Shown here: piece after piece, positions 45,256-57,689 of the stretch
Numbering within the stretch: the first letter of the stretch is position 1
How the letters are laid out: each line of letters opens with the position of its first letter
DNA from: Rhyzopertha dominica
Lineage: Eukaryota > Arthropoda > Insecta > Coleoptera > Bostrichidae
Direction: 5' to 3'
Length of the DNA: 64,000 nt
NCBI GenBank assembly: GCA_025024175.1
Contig: QCXZ01000041.1
Coordinates: 23,865,786-23,929,785, forward strand
Translations under genes and position numbers: made by a program
Notes under the pieces: generated by a model
Seen by the model: the letters and a program-made list of their open reading frames with translations, nothing else
Told to the model about the DNA's origin: nothing
Databases searched by the model: none

Positions 45256-46976
45256 CTAGTCCGCTCGGGTATTTATACTCGTCTGGTTCACTGATGCGTG
45301 GGCGTTGTTACGCATGACCGGTTTCCATATTCCAGGTAGTTCGATGCCTCGGTCTCGGTTATAATTGTGCGGATTCTTCTGGATTTCGATGGCTTCCTTG
45401 TACAGTCTCGGCCAGAATCTCGCTTCCCTTGACAACATTTCTGCTTCCTCGAATTTGATTATGTGGCCAGTCTCCATTCGATATTCTGCTACAGCCGACC
45501 TATCACCTTGCCGTCTCTGGTGTCCTTCATGTTCTCCTTGATTCTCGTGCTGATGTGCCTTCCGGTTTGACCGATGTAAACCTTCCCACAGCTGCATGGG
45601 ATGCTATACACACCTTGTGTTTGTAGCTCCTCAGTCGTCGAACGATATTTCGGAAAGGCGTTAGCTATCTTTCCCGGGGCGGTGAAGATGGTGTTTATAT
45701 GATGTCTTCTCAGCAGCAGTCCGATCTTATCTGTACATCCATTGACGTAGGGTAGGTATGCTGCAGCGATGTGCTGTTCTGGTTCCTTCCTCCGTGGTTA
45801 CTTGTTGATAGCCTTCTCAATATGTGCCTTAGGATATCCGTTCTTGTGTAGTGCTCTGCGTAGATGTTCTAATTCCATAATCTAGGTGGTCTGGTTCGCT
45901 GACTATCTTCGCTCGCTATATCACCGTGTACATGACTCCTTGTTTTTGGGCGGGGTGGTGGTGTGAATCTGCATGCAGGTAGCGATCCGTGTGGGTTGGC
46001 TTCCTATAGACCCGATGTCCTAGCGTGCCGTCTTGTTTCCTTGTCACCATCACATCCAGGAAGGGTAGGGCGCCATTGGTCTCCATCTCCATCGTGAATT
46101 GTAAGCCGCTGTGGATGCTATTTAGATGGTCCAGGAACTCCTTTATGTTCTGTTCTCCATGCGGCCAGACGGTGAAAGTGTCGTCCACGTATCTAAACCA
46201 TGCAACACTGAGGTTTAAGCCGTGCCGATGCCAATACAGTTGTCCCGAAGGCTTCCAAGTAACTGTTAGCTATCAGCAGAGAAAGCGGTGACCCCATAGG
46301 AGCACCTTCTGTCTGCTCGTAGTATTTCTCCTGGAATTTGAAGAAAGTAGATTTCAGGCAGATATTCGCTAGTTGGACTAGTTCTTCATCCAGGTCTTCT
46401 TCTTGTAGACGTTTCTTCAACTCCCTTAAGGCATCGTCCGTGGTATCTTCGTGAAGAGTGAGATGATATCAAAACTTACTAAGATGTCCTCCGGGTCCAG
46501 TCTGATCTTCTTCATTTTCTCAATAAGGTCTCCGGCGGTCCTGACGTGGTGCTCTGTCTTTCCTATGAGTCCTTTCAGGGTCCGAGCGATGTAACCAGCT
46601 AGAGGGTGGGTGGCAGATCCTGTTGCGCTAACAATCGGTCTCAGTGGTATCTCTGGTTTGTGTATCTATTAGGTAGGCAATATAGTTGTGGCGTCCTTGT
46701 ATCTGTTTTGTTCATGGCGCGATGTAGCTCTTCTGGTATCTTCGATACCCGTACAGCTGAGTTGATGCGTCTTGCTGGGTTCTTCCTTATCTTCTTGTAG
46801 GCTGGGTCCTCGAGTATCTTACTCACTTTTGCTACGTAGTCCGTCGTATCCAAGATAACGGTGGCTTTGCCTTTGTCGGCTGGTAATACTGTCAGGTCCG
46901 GGTTGTTCTTTAGACCCCTTATGGCACTCCTTTCTTTACTGTTCAAGCTAGGCTTCGGGGGTTTGGATTTCCTCAC
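45256..46976 (-). pseudogene. Penelope RT plus GIY-YIG endonuclease, frameshifted
   Basis: Copies element RNA into DNA at a nick made by the GIY-YIG domain. In order on the minus strand: SIRGL-type N-terminus with LPADKGKATVILD (about 46900-46850), RPIVSATGSATHPLAG (46635-46590), LVSFDIISLFTKIP with the first catalytic aspartate (about 46485-46445), TEGAPMGSPLS (46310-46280), RYVDDTFTVWPHG with an intact YVDD at 46180-46191, LPFLDVMVTR, then LPYVNGCTDKIG in the linker and the GIY-YIG core YSIPCSCGKVYIGQTGR (about 45608-45553), ending near 45256. Single-base frameshifts occur near 46190, within the linker and just after the GIY-YIG core (45530). Catalytic motifs are otherwise preserved. Confidence 0.9.
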
Positions 46977-47021
46977 TTCTTTGGCTGTGTCTGGTGGTAG
47001 GACACTTAAGTTTCAGAGCTA

Positions 47022-47061
47022 CTTCTGAGGAAGACACCGACATGAGTATCGAAACGTCAAG
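47022..47061 (+). ncRNA. Hammerhead-like motif, upstream PLE end
   Basis: Plus strand: CTT, CTGAGGA, A, GACAC (loop) GTATC with one C.A mismatch in stem II, GAAAC, GTC, AAG. It lies in the terminal unit inverted relative to 45195-45234. Confidence 0.6.
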
Positions 47062-47116
47062 GCCAAGTAACCAACGTGGGAACCAGCCCGGAAAACAACA
47101 TGTCATCCTGTGATAT

Positions 47117-48020
47117 GTCATATTAAATGCGCCATCTTGCTGTAAAGTTACGTACTTTATAATATTTTAAATGAAATCTCTGTGGCCAAATTTGTTTAGA
47201 AAAAATATAGCAAGATTCTAGCACGATTACTATCCAAGATACAGCCGCTATCCAACCTTAACTGATCACCCTGTGTACGGGAAACTGTACAAGAGAATGA
47301 CGATAAATATAAGTTACTTTTAAAATTGAAGAATGTCTTATTATTTCCAACCTTGCAAATTACTAGGCGTTAAATAAATGACAAACTCTCATGTTTTTTT
47401 TTGTATATTTCGGACTCAGGAGAGCTGGCGCCGGTTGTTTTCCATGTCTGTGGACGCACGACGTAGGTATATTTTGGAACCGACATGCAGAACGCGGGCG
47501 TTTTAGTACCTAACTCATAAATAGCTGGATGTTTACCTTTAAGTTCGTATTCTATTTAGCTGCACTGGCTCATGCCAAATTTCACTTATGCACCGGTGTT
47601 ACGTAACCAATCGTATGAAGTGGGGGAAGTCATTTGATATACCTGTATATAGGGTTGAGATTCACTAGCTCACCATCATGAAGAAATTTTACGAGATTTA
47701 GTAATACATTAGATTACTAACATACTAAGCAGTATCGGTTTCGATAAAAATGAAAGTATGTATTTATGAATGGCAAGAGGCATTTTATCGATCAATTTAC
47801 TGATAGATAAAATGTGCGGTAGGATATGTTGCTCATCAAGGGATCTTTTCTTAGTACTATGTGACGTAAACGATTAGTAAGATTAAAGATTAATAAGCGA
47901 TAAAGATTAAGTGCATGAAATCAAGTGCGAATAAGAAACGCTGGGCTGGTAGGACATAACATGTAAATAATAATCGTTAGTGATTTTTATCGGGTTAACA
48001 GGGCTATGAAATGAAAAAGT
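47117..48020. other. Spacer, no supported gene
   Basis: Nothing recognisable before the tRNA-like sequence. Confidence 0.5.
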
Positions 48021-48024
48021 TGCC

Positions 48025-48097
48025 GGCTTTGCCTGGGTTAGAACCCGAGACCTTTTGAACACTAGTCAAACGCTCTAACCATTGAGCTATCAAGGCC
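48025..48097 (-). tRNA. tRNA-Thr(AGT)-like sequence, probably pseudogene or SINE head
   Basis: Minus strand: acceptor GGCCTTG/CAAAGCC (one C.A mismatch), D arm GCTC-AATGGTTA-GAGC (A box), anticodon arm TTTGA-CTAGTGT-TCAAA with anticodon AGT, variable AGGTC, T arm TCGGG-TTCTAAC-CCAGG (B box GGTTCTAACCC) with an internal mismatch. Three bases, one more than normal, separate acceptor and D stems. A TTTTT run lies a few bases downstream (48014-48018), fitting a Pol III terminator. The flaws make a functional gene unlikely; no SINE body is recognised. Confidence 0.65.
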
Positions 48098-51000
48098 CTA
48101 TTCAAAATCGAGGTTCATTAAAAGCGAATTCAGGCAATAATTATCTTTCTCTATATACAAATAATAATAAACCTCATCTCCAAAATATAACAAAATTTTA
48201 TTTAATAAGGATTATAAACAATAATGGAAAATAACAATGGAAATTAAATAAAAGATAGCTATCCTCAAACAAGGCATGCATTTGCTTTTCTGCTAAAAAC
48301 CGCTGTATTTTCGGTTTAATTAAAAAGTGGTTGCAAGCGTTTTAAACGAGGGGGTATCAGTACAGACTTGGACTGTTACTTTATAGTTATTTTATATAGA
48401 TAAGAAAGTCAGAAAGAAAGTTTTTGTAGATTACTTGGGATATCTTTGTGTCCATGCGCTAAAGTATTTTCTAACCAAACAGTTTATATTTATTAAGAAT
48501 GCATTCTAGTAAGGCAAAGGAACATAAGCAATATTTGCTTGAGCTAGATTGTTTTTGCATTAACACGCCTTCTATTTACCCTATTACCGAGAAGGAATAA
48601 AGGCACTTACAAAGCCGCCCAAACACACTGTCAAAATGTGTAAATCTGTAGAAGCTAAGATTTAAAAAACTATAAGTTACAGCAATAAAAAAGTTAATCA
48701 AGTAAATTTTGGCTTCTGCAACATCCATAAAGTACGACAACATATCTGTTGATCTTAAATAACATAATATATTAGACCAGAATCCAATTAGTATAAACTT
48801 AATTATTTATTTAACATTGATGGAGTACCTTAATATTGGGAATTAATTAGCAAAATTAGACATTAGATCACATTAAGTCACTTAATTAATAAATTAATTC
48901 AGTTTCAGGATCGACAAATGTCGTAAAAGCTTATTTACATTGTAAAATTTTGTGTTGCAATAATAATTATCAATTATAACAATATTTTGTTTCCGTTCCG
49001 CCTACAACGCAAATAACTAGAAGGGATTGAGCTTCTTGATCAAAATCACGTAATTCAGGTTGCGACTCCTTTAGTCTTGACAAATCTCCCGATATGATAC
49101 CCTCTTTTAAGGTGCTGCACTGCTTGTCGTTTACAAGGTTTTATTACATCTTTGAGTACAATCGGCTACTTGCACAAAAAATGTTATGTGCTTAATTTAA
49201 TCGTTATGGTCATATAATTAGGTGTGCCAAGTATTTTTGAATTGTCCTTGTTAATACGCTATTTATTTTGTGTTAAAATTTGAACCCATTATCTGCGCGC
49301 CAAAACGAACACTGAATCTCTGTGACGTCAGAATAGACCAAATAAACAAGTTAAAGGGAACGGGGCCGGCGCCCGCCCCTCTGCTTTTAAAGGTGATTGG
49401 CACTCGTCACTCGTTTATATGTTTGTGTACGTTTTGCGGGCCTCGAGTATGCGCATGACTGATTCGACTATAGTGACGTGGACATCGTTTTGGTGTCACG
49501 TGAAATTTAAAGGGCCAAATGCAATTTTTAATTATAATTTTATGCATTTGCAATTTTTTGCAAGTGCTAACTTTTCGTCTGAAATAAACTTAATGATGAC
49601 CATTGAATTTTGCCAAATTTATCAAAAAATAAAATTAGTGCAAGTAGCTCATTAAACAAAGTGTGTTCTTGCGTTCTTGATGTGGTTCGTCTTCATCAAT
49701 TTCGCGAAGCATGCAGCTGACACCATCTATTCGTTTGTATTTTGCCATCGACCAGTCAGTCATCATGTTTGAATAATAGGAGTATGTTAATATCACCATG
49801 CTGATGGTAGTAGTAAATAAATATATGAGTCATCTAGCTTCTATTGTCGTAGTAAAACTATTTTCACTTTTGAAAATAGCGCGAAGGGCAAGTATATATA
49901 GCCTTAAATGCATATCATGTAAAATTTGCATTATTTTCAAAACACAAAAATTCCCGAGTAACAGCCTTTTGCGGTTGCTTAGTTGTGTGGCGTCATGACT
50001 TGTCGTATGTGTCTATAATGGTGTTTTTAGGGTTAATATCTAGGTTATAAGCAGTTCTAAAATAGTTTCAAAATATTGGCAAACTCGTAATTTTGACATG
50101 GAGCGCATGGCCGCTGTATTTGCTTCATTTGCACTTGCCTAGCGCCGCCCCTCATGAACTATATAGGAACATAAGAATTCAGATCATGGTTGCCGCTTCC
50201 AAAAATAAGTAAATTAATGCCAACTATGAACAAATATGATATAACGATTTTTCTTAATTTTTACGGTTTTACCATATTACCGACAAATGTCAATGGTAAG
50301 AAAGCCTAATTTTGCATCTGTAGTATTAGAAATATAGAAACTTTATTCATATAAAAAGTGTAGTCACTATTAAAAAGATGAAGTTTGTATCACCTTCTGC
50401 TGATTCTGATGTGGCTAGGCTAGTTGTCGCGTGTGAAACGGATCAGTTGCATGTTCCACCATTTGTACAAGCTTAGTGGACTGTTTCTCCTCCAATAATG
50501 TTTTCCCGCAAATGCGCCGTAATAGTGCTGCGATGTGTAATACGCTCGTGATCTTTGATATTGTTTTGTTGAGGTGACAGATATTATCGGACAGCGTAGG
50601 CACCGGAAATTCAAACACCTGAACGGTGTTTCGCCGCTTTTACTCACATATGAATATAGACAGAACTTACAGTTGCAGTATCACTGTATAATTTATTCCA
50701 AATGAGAAGGTGACTGACGTCACTGCGCAGAACCTGTTTTAGCGACTGAAGTCATCTGTGGCGNTCTNCAGGCGAAGACCAGTGGCGCGTCGGTATTGCA
50801 GAACCGATTAAACTGGTTTATTCATTGTTGTTCGTGTGTTCGATGCGATCAGGCTGGTAGACAAATGACCACGTGCAGTGCTTTGTGTTTTGTTTCATCA
50901 ACATTATGCAGTAATTTTGTGAATCAATACTTTCCCCGCAAGTAATTATTTTCCGTACGCCACTGGTTACGCGATGCATGCGGAGGCAGCCATACTTGCA

Positions 51001-51875
51001 GCACATATGATGTTAGAATTTGATGACGACATGCAAGATGTATTTGTAGTTTGAAATATGAAGTGTTTCTTATTGAAAGAAGAAGAATTGGAGCTCGACT
51101 TAAGCTATACTATAATTTTCTTGTGGTAATAGCGTAAATATGGCAAAGAATTGTAACTACAACGGGAATATTTATAAGTTTGTTAACACTTGATAATGAT
51201 ACACTATTCGAAACAAATTTTAGCTCAGTCCAATACCTAATACCTTAGCTTTGTATTAGGACCTATTTCATTATAGGCAATATTGAATCTTTTAGGATTT
51301 GTTGTTTTGAAGCAAGTCACTTACCTGCAAATCGGCAATATCAATACGGTGGAAAATAAGTATAAATTTAACGCGAATATCGATATATTATGTTAAAATT
51401 GTTTAAAGAGGTATAGTGCAGACGGCTACAATGTTCTGGCGCTCAAAGAGAGATCCAGAGCCGCAACTTCTACCGCTTCAGTTCTAACAGGATATGAAGA
51501 TTAGCTTTTTATTGGCTACACACCCTGTCTGACAAAACTTGAGAACCTATTCCAAGACATACCCATGACGTACAATACATTTATATTCGATTCGTTAAAT
51601 GCATTTGCCGTTACTCTAGCATGCTCTTAATTAAAAAATAAATCCTGGCCGTATCTTTGATCCACCTCTAAGTTTGAGGTGGACATGTCCATATCTTCAA
51701 TATGCGGCAGAGGAGGTAGTTAACGTAAGCTAAAATGTACAAGATAAAGATTAATGATTCAAAGTAATTTTATTTAACTGAATTCTTTTTTGCTGGGTTT
51801 TCCAATGGGTTCAAAAGCTTAATTAGTAATCGGTAATGTATGTCTCTGTATCTACAGACCGCGACCGTACCAACT
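48098..51875. other. Spacer with CRE-like sites, no supported gene
   Basis: Perfect TGACGTCA palindromes occur near 49322 and 50713, the first in a GC-richer patch (49290-49500). GCGCCGCCCCTCA near 50140-50156 resembles a hAT terminus without a partner. ORFs near 49270-49655 and 50415-50647 are unrecognised. Confidence 0.4.
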
Positions 51876-51970
51876 TACGTCGTAGTTCGTAAAGCCAACG
51901 CTAGATGATTCATTACAGTTTTTTTAAATGACCCCGAAAATTGGGGTGCAAGACGTGTTAACGTCATAAA
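51876..51970 (+). repeat. Dispersed repeat, copy 2 of the GACGTGTCCACGTC family
   Basis: Shares ACGTCGTAGTTCG, AACGCTAGATGA and AAGACGTGTTAACGTCA with 12118-12210. Two changes in the palindrome keep it self-complementary (GACGTGTTAACGTC is slightly less regular). Confidence 0.75.
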
Positions 51971-54430
51971 TAGATAAATAATTTCAAGTCGTGCTTCATT
52001 AGTGTGTACCATGTTTAACTGACACTTTCTAGCTATTATAATATGTCCACTAAATGATTGGTATTTGCTAATGAGTGGAAAACCGTATTGTACTTCTCCT
52101 CTTTTGCCCAACATTTTTATCATGTTTTATTTACTAATAACTCAACCTAATGCACAAATAATCATTTGTCGAAGAATATTGACAATTATTAGAAAACGTC
52201 GTAAAAAATTAGACAGGCTAAAGAATAAATTTGAAACAAGATTTCTCGCTAGCAAATTAAAACGGAAAAGCTTATTGTAAACAGATTTTTAATGGAGTAA
52301 AATGTTGTTTAATGCCTGTTCACAAAAAACTAACTACGCCCTGCCCTTCTTTAGGGGTTGAAGTGACACAAATGCGAATTAGGTACATATTTAAGTGTAT
52401 CCTTTGAATAAAAAATTGAGTTAATATGTCAAAAACACAGGTGGTTTGGCCACTCGGTATAATTTACTCCCGTAAACTTTTCGACTTATGTAGCTAATAT
52501 GAATTTACGACCATATACTGATAAGATATTAAAAATGTACGTAGGTATGTAAGTATTTAGATAAGTTTTCGTTTTCAAGATAATTTTGTTCTTATTTTAG
52601 TATAAAATTCACAGGTAAGTCCTAAGCACAGCATAAGACCATACTTTATTTAGTGCAAATTCCTTGAAGATAAGAGAAATTATTAAGGACAGTAAATTCA
52701 TAAATAGATCATAACTAAATCTGATTTATTTGAAGGTTAATGACATACTTTACCAACTTCTTGGAACCTGAAATTAACGCAATCAGTNATTTAGTTCTTG
52801 AAATGAGCATTCACAACGTANAACATCGTATTTCTAATAATATTATTTCTAGTTGTTAAAATACCATCACATTTATGTTACAAACAGATTAAACAAAATA
52901 CGATTACAATAATTTATATATCTAGTGTGACTATGACGCAGAGGAGATTTTAGTGTATCCGTTTTTTTAAAAACAGTGGAAACATTCGGAATTTATAACG
53001 ATTATAACGAGTACCTACTGTACCTGTAACTTTATCTAAACCCCGAATATTCCGGCTTGTAAACTTTCTCGGAACAAGAAAAACTTATCATTTATACGTA
53101 TTCAACATTGAGTTTGTTACTCATAACTTTTTCATAGGCAGATAACTCTTGGATAAAGAGGTGGAATAACGCTATGAAAATTAATGTGTTGCTTTTTTGT
53201 TTATTACACAATGTTGTATGCATGTGGATCAGCTACGTGTGAAATAAGCAAAAATGCTATCGTTATGTCTTATCATTATGGTATTTAATCACACAGCTAC
53301 ATCGAATGACTTGGCTCTTTAACCAGATATTACCAGTTCTATCCTCGATTGAATGGCTTCAGTTTATAATGCGAACCTTTCAATTAACCGCAATTTATGG
53401 CTCCATTTCATTACTTCACTTTGGTTCGTTTAATAAAAGACTGTCCTACGCAACTGTCGTACTTTACGTTAACGAATAAATGGCATCGCAGATTATTTAA
53501 CTAATTAGAAAACAAACATGTGTCTACGGATTTTACTTATTGTTTACGTATGCTGTGAAATATAACAGGTAATTCTTTCCATTAATGGATATAATCAGTA
53601 TTCCTCACTATAATTGTATAACCAACTAACCTTGATTTTGTTGTCTACATTTAGCTATTTTTAGCTTTAATGTATGCATATAATGTTACTGTTTTCGTAG
53701 CACTTCGGATATAGAAAATAAGAATAAATTGAAACGTATCTATTTTTAGAACTAAGTTCATATACATGCGATTAAATGGTTAGAAAATTACTGCTGTTGG
53801 GCGAGTATGGTTAACGTCGCATCCTTTTTAAAGAATTTGGCAGCGTATCTATACAATATTATAGAAAATCTAGTTTCATCAAAAATATTTTTGCAGAAGT
53901 GTTTCGATCATCTAAAGATTAGAAGTTGCGTCATTCGAATTTCTCTTTAAGTGATCACTTCATACAATATCTTAATAGGCAATACAAGCTGTTATTGATT
54001 ATTTATTTGAGTGCAAACAATATACTTGTGACAAAATTTGCCTCTTCAAACTGTCTTCTTAATAGCTTAGCATATGCGTCAAGATTACTTGCAGATGTAA
54101 ACTTTTTCCTTGGGTCGTTCATGTAGTATATAGTACGTTGTGTTCACCTGTTAAATTACTCCGAGCATTACAATTAAAGATTTAATACTTTAGTAATCCT
54201 TGTAATCTGAAAGTAATATTAAATAAACAATTATAAAACATAAACATATATTGGAAGTTGGCCTTATATGAAGGCGATCAGTCGTTCTACAACTCAGCTG
54301 ACGAGAACTTACGGTTGAGATTTAGGTAAGATGCGTACAAGAACTATTCAGTTCCCGAGTCAAGAATCAAGTTTACAATAGAAACAAGTTTTTCAAAAGG
54401 GGGCAAGCCGAAGATGATTGAGAATTTCAG
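51971..54430. other. Spacer, no supported gene
   Basis: AT-rich, with ORFs of at most 71 codons, none recognised. Confidence 0.5.
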
Positions 54431-54435
54431 ACCTG

Positions 54436-54732
54436 TCATTGGCGGAAGCAGAAAAGCAATGTAGGTCTATGAAGCCACGGAAGTACCATAGCTTCAATTA
54501 TGTTGCGCCGGTACACCTGTTGGCTATTTTTGACCCTTTGGTTCACAAAAACGAGAGGTGTTTTGCCATTGGCGTTAATTCCGCCCCAAACCACCACTGC
54601 CTGCAAATTTTGGTGGTGCCCAATGACGGTCGACGTGCCGGAATCCATAGCGGACCAATACGTGTCATTTTGACGGCTGTGCACTTGCTCTACCGAGAAA
54701 ATTCCTAATATGTAAAGATGATCCGCACACAC
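54436..54732 (-). pseudogene. Tc1-like transposase catalytic fragment
   Basis: Minus strand reads SVEQVHSRQNDTYWS (the strand before the second aspartate region), then GHHQNLQAVVVWGGINANG, KTPLVFVNQRVK and YRRNIIEAMVLPWL. The VMVWGGI..NGKTPLVFV..GVK.N...Y...I.......PW pattern is diagnostic for a Tc1-like group. The protein stops right after, so the last catalytic segment is lost. It may belong to the same element as 56820-57327, with ~2.1 kb of other DNA between. Confidence 0.8.
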
Positions 54733-54800
54733 TGCTGATGTGCAGCACGACGATCTAGCTCATAGATAAAGACAAGATAAATAGATTGAAATCTCTCAGT

Positions 54801-54815
54801 GGGGGGGGGGGGGGG
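54801..54815 (+). repeat. Poly-G run, 15 G
   Basis: Uninterrupted run of 15 G. The exact length is likely to be polymorphic or assembly-sensitive. Confidence 0.9.
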
Positions 54816-55970
54816 TGACCATATGGATTAGTTGGCCTAGTGACACGGCATAGTCTTGGCGCTAGCATCTTCTTACAATACAGTGACTTTATAAAGTCAC
54901 TGGACCAGTTTGTCAAGAACGTATATCAGCGCTTAAATATTTCAAATTTAAAATGTAATTATTTGTTGATATTGATAATCACATTTAACTTGCATAAGAT
55001 ATTCTTGAACTGCTGTATGTGTAAACAGTTAGTAATTACAAGTCATTCCTACTACAAAGTGAGTTTTGCCAGTTGCGGGTGAGGAGGTGAGTTCTACTAG
55101 ATTTTGTAGAAATATATCTACTATATATACTACATAGACTTGTTTCTTGATAAAGTAGTTCACACTTTAAGCGATGTAGGTACACTTGGTGCTCCAAAAG
55201 CTTATTATAAATTCTTAACATGTTTAAATGTTCTGCTTCTTTCTTTAGAGTTGAAAAAATGTTAATGTTTAATAGCGAGTCGATTTGCACTTGTATGGAT
55301 GAGGATCAATTTTATTATATTTGCAAGCATCATTTAACCATGCATTCTAGGATATCTAAATGGTCATAGTAAATCCGCTTTTCACAATCATTTACAGCTT
55401 TAAGCAATGTAATTTTATCCACCCACATGCAAATGGGCTCATTTAAATATTTGTAAGGGCAGTTAGAGTCCTAGTAAATAGTAGAATGCTGGAACCGTAA
55501 AGTAATTTATTATATCTGAGTAAATTATGATACCTTTAATTCACATGCATTATGCTATCACAGCGGCGTGGGTACCATCATTTATTTATCACATACTATT
55601 ATAATAATATAACAATATAGGCCCTTTGGAAATATTTTTATTTAATTTGGTCAGTTTAAAAAATGCATGCTTGTTTCAAATGTACCAAATATGACGAAAA
55701 CGCATTAAAAACTACAAAATAGTTTGGATAAAAAGATAGCTTATCCACGCTATCTGGTTTGTCACAAGCATTATGATGAGTTATTTCGACTACCTGGAGA
55801 AAAAAGTCGTCTTGCTCGTCTACCATACTTCTGTTTTATTGATATACATATTTATAAATTGTACATTTATGATCATTATAATTATTTGTGTATACCAATC
55901 GGCTTTTGTTTTGTTTATTATTATTTAATTGCAAATTATTCGTACGTAATCTCTTATTTAATTTGCAGGT
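54816..55970. other. Spacer, no supported gene
   Basis: ORFs of 80-84 codons are unrecognised. Confidence 0.5.
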
Positions 55971-55979
55971 AGTTTATTC

Positions 55980-56649
55980 CATGGATGTATAAAAGAGGGG
56001 ATACCGCATATCATTGACAGAAAGCGCATTGTTGTGAATCCAACATCTAAATGGCGCGAAGTTAGCGCAATAACAAACTTTGTTTTCTTTCCGCGGCATT
56101 GGCGTGCCGTATTTTGCATTCTTCAGTATGCTTCGGAAACCTAAAAATAATAGATAGGAAAAAATATTGTAAGAATATGATTTATGCACACATATAAAAC
56201 TCATTTTTTTCTTATACACTAGTAAACAATTCATCTTTCAGTAGTAGTGTTGTAAAATATCGACGTAATAAGCAATTTAAATACCGCACGCCTATGAATC
56301 TTAACCTTAAATACTACTTGGGTGTTACATACCTTTGGAATGAAACATTGGGTTAACGTATATCAATCTTTCTGCACATTTGACACTGCCTGATCATCTT
56401 ATCACTGCTACCGTTAACAATTATATGGAAATCATTCCCTGCGTCTGGCACATCATAAAACCAAATAAAAACAAACACGCAAACGCCCAAATGGTGTGTG
56501 ACCGTGAACATGAGGCTTAGTCATTGGACATACACAACTGGTCAACTGGAAGATCCAATGTTTTCTACAAATAAACGCTTAGACTGTGATCAAATGTTGG
56601 CATCAGTTTAGAATGTGAAAAGCTGGATCCCCTCTTTTATACATCCATG
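55980..56649. mobile_element. 670-bp element with 23-bp perfect TIRs and 8-bp duplication
   Basis: CATGGATGTATAAAAGAGGG and the next three bases (55980-56002) are exactly inverted at 56627-56649. Flanking GTTTATTC occurs at 55972-55979 and 56650-56657. Eight-bp duplications occur in the hAT and P superfamilies; the CATG... terminus is more like P than the usual CAG.G of hAT. The interior has no recognisable transposase (one 86-codon minus ORF), so it is non-autonomous. Confidence 0.92.
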
Positions 56650-56819
56650 GTTTATTCCATCGCCATCTGACTTGCATGTTGTTGGTGCACCATTTAAAGC
56701 AGTTTCCTATGTTATCGACTTGGCATATTCGTGTGTAGTTTAGCCTAGTGACACTGCAGGCGCTTTATATGAACCTACCCCCACCATTAGAGTTTCCCAT
56801 CTATTTGTCTTGTCCTTGT

Positions 56820-57327
56820 CTATGATCAAGCTGGCGGCATCTTTTGGACCGAACGCGTTTGTTTTTGTCCGTGATGAGCTGGATTTTTTGGAGTTTTGTG
56901 CACCTAGAATGAGCTCCTTTCTAGCAATTTACTGTTCGTAGTAGACCCTGCAAGTGAACTGAACTTATTGCTTTTTGACGGTCGCACTGTGCCTGGGTGT
57001 AGTAACATGCGCTTTTGCCCTTCTCCGGGATGCTGGTGTTCATCATGTCCAAGCTACTTGAACCGCCAAATCTCGTCTCATCTGACACCGACGTTTTAGG
57101 AACACCGAGCAGACAAACAGTTTCACACTTAGCATTTCCTTGCCGAAATAGCTCTAAAATTGCACGATGTTGTTTGTTATTTTGAAAACAAGCGATATAA
57201 AAGCAAAATTGACATATAGTACAACAAAGAACGGCTACTTTGATAGAGTAATATTCAATAAGCTGCAATAAAATGTTTTCGTAGAAAGACTATATAAAAC
57301 TTGCACTGGTAATTTTGCAACACCCTG
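56820..57327 (-). pseudogene. Tc1-like transposase 5' part with terminal repeat
   Basis: The right end AATTTTGCAACACCCTG (to 57327), followed by TA, is a typical Tc1-like terminus. The minus strand then encodes RAILELFRQGNAKCETVCLLGVPKTSVSD, written here in parts: ILELFRQGNAKCE and LLGVPKTSVSD (about 57180-57080), the first helix-turn-helix of Tc1-like transposases. After a frameshift the rest to about 56820 is poorly preserved. The core at 54436-54732 may be its continuation. No left terminus with the same sequence was found. Confidence 0.75.
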
Positions 57328-57689
57328 TAATAGTAGTAGTAATAGTGTAGATAATAGGAGAAATTTTAGAAGACGTGTAGTAGAAATAATTGTAAGTCAA
57401 GATAATGTAAAGATAGACGGGTCCAAAATNGGTAGTATTAAATTTGGATAGTCATGGCAATTGCAACTGTTTACCTATGAAGTTCTTTTGAAAACTAAAT
57501 AAACTNAAATCTCCAATTATAGAAAACATTTTCGTTGGTAGCAAACGGAAATACTCGAGCGAATGGAGTTGGGTAAATTGTATTAAAATGCTGAATCTGC
57601 ATGCATGTAATTTTGAAGTTTGTTTTGGCTGATGTTTATAATATGCCAGTTTTGAACTTCAATACTTGTGACAAAGTATACCTAAGCTG

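Larger units (their letters stand above)
45117..47104 (-). mobile_element. Penelope-like retroelement (PLE), flanked by 12-bp duplication
   Basis: A 1,988-bp element on the minus strand flanked by ATCCTGTGATAT on both sides (45105-45116 and 47105-47116). Its two ends (about 45150-45262 and 47007-47104) are inverted copies of one terminal unit, each with a hammerhead-like motif. Between them is a single broken ORF: N-terminal region, Penelope-type RT and C-terminal GIY-YIG endonuclease. This is the domain order of the Penelope/Poseidon group. Penelope-like elements often carry pLTRs in inverted or direct orientation. The body has few lesions compared with other remnants here, so it is among the younger insertions. 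Confidence 0.92.

Noticed and set aside
49290..49500. Host promoter with a CRE site
   Set aside because: One TGACGTCA palindrome in a GC-richer patch with no gene downstream is weak evidence.
56041..56160. THAP-like zinc finger inside the 8-bp-duplication element
   Set aside because: The cysteine and histidine spacing required for THAP could not be placed in any frame.
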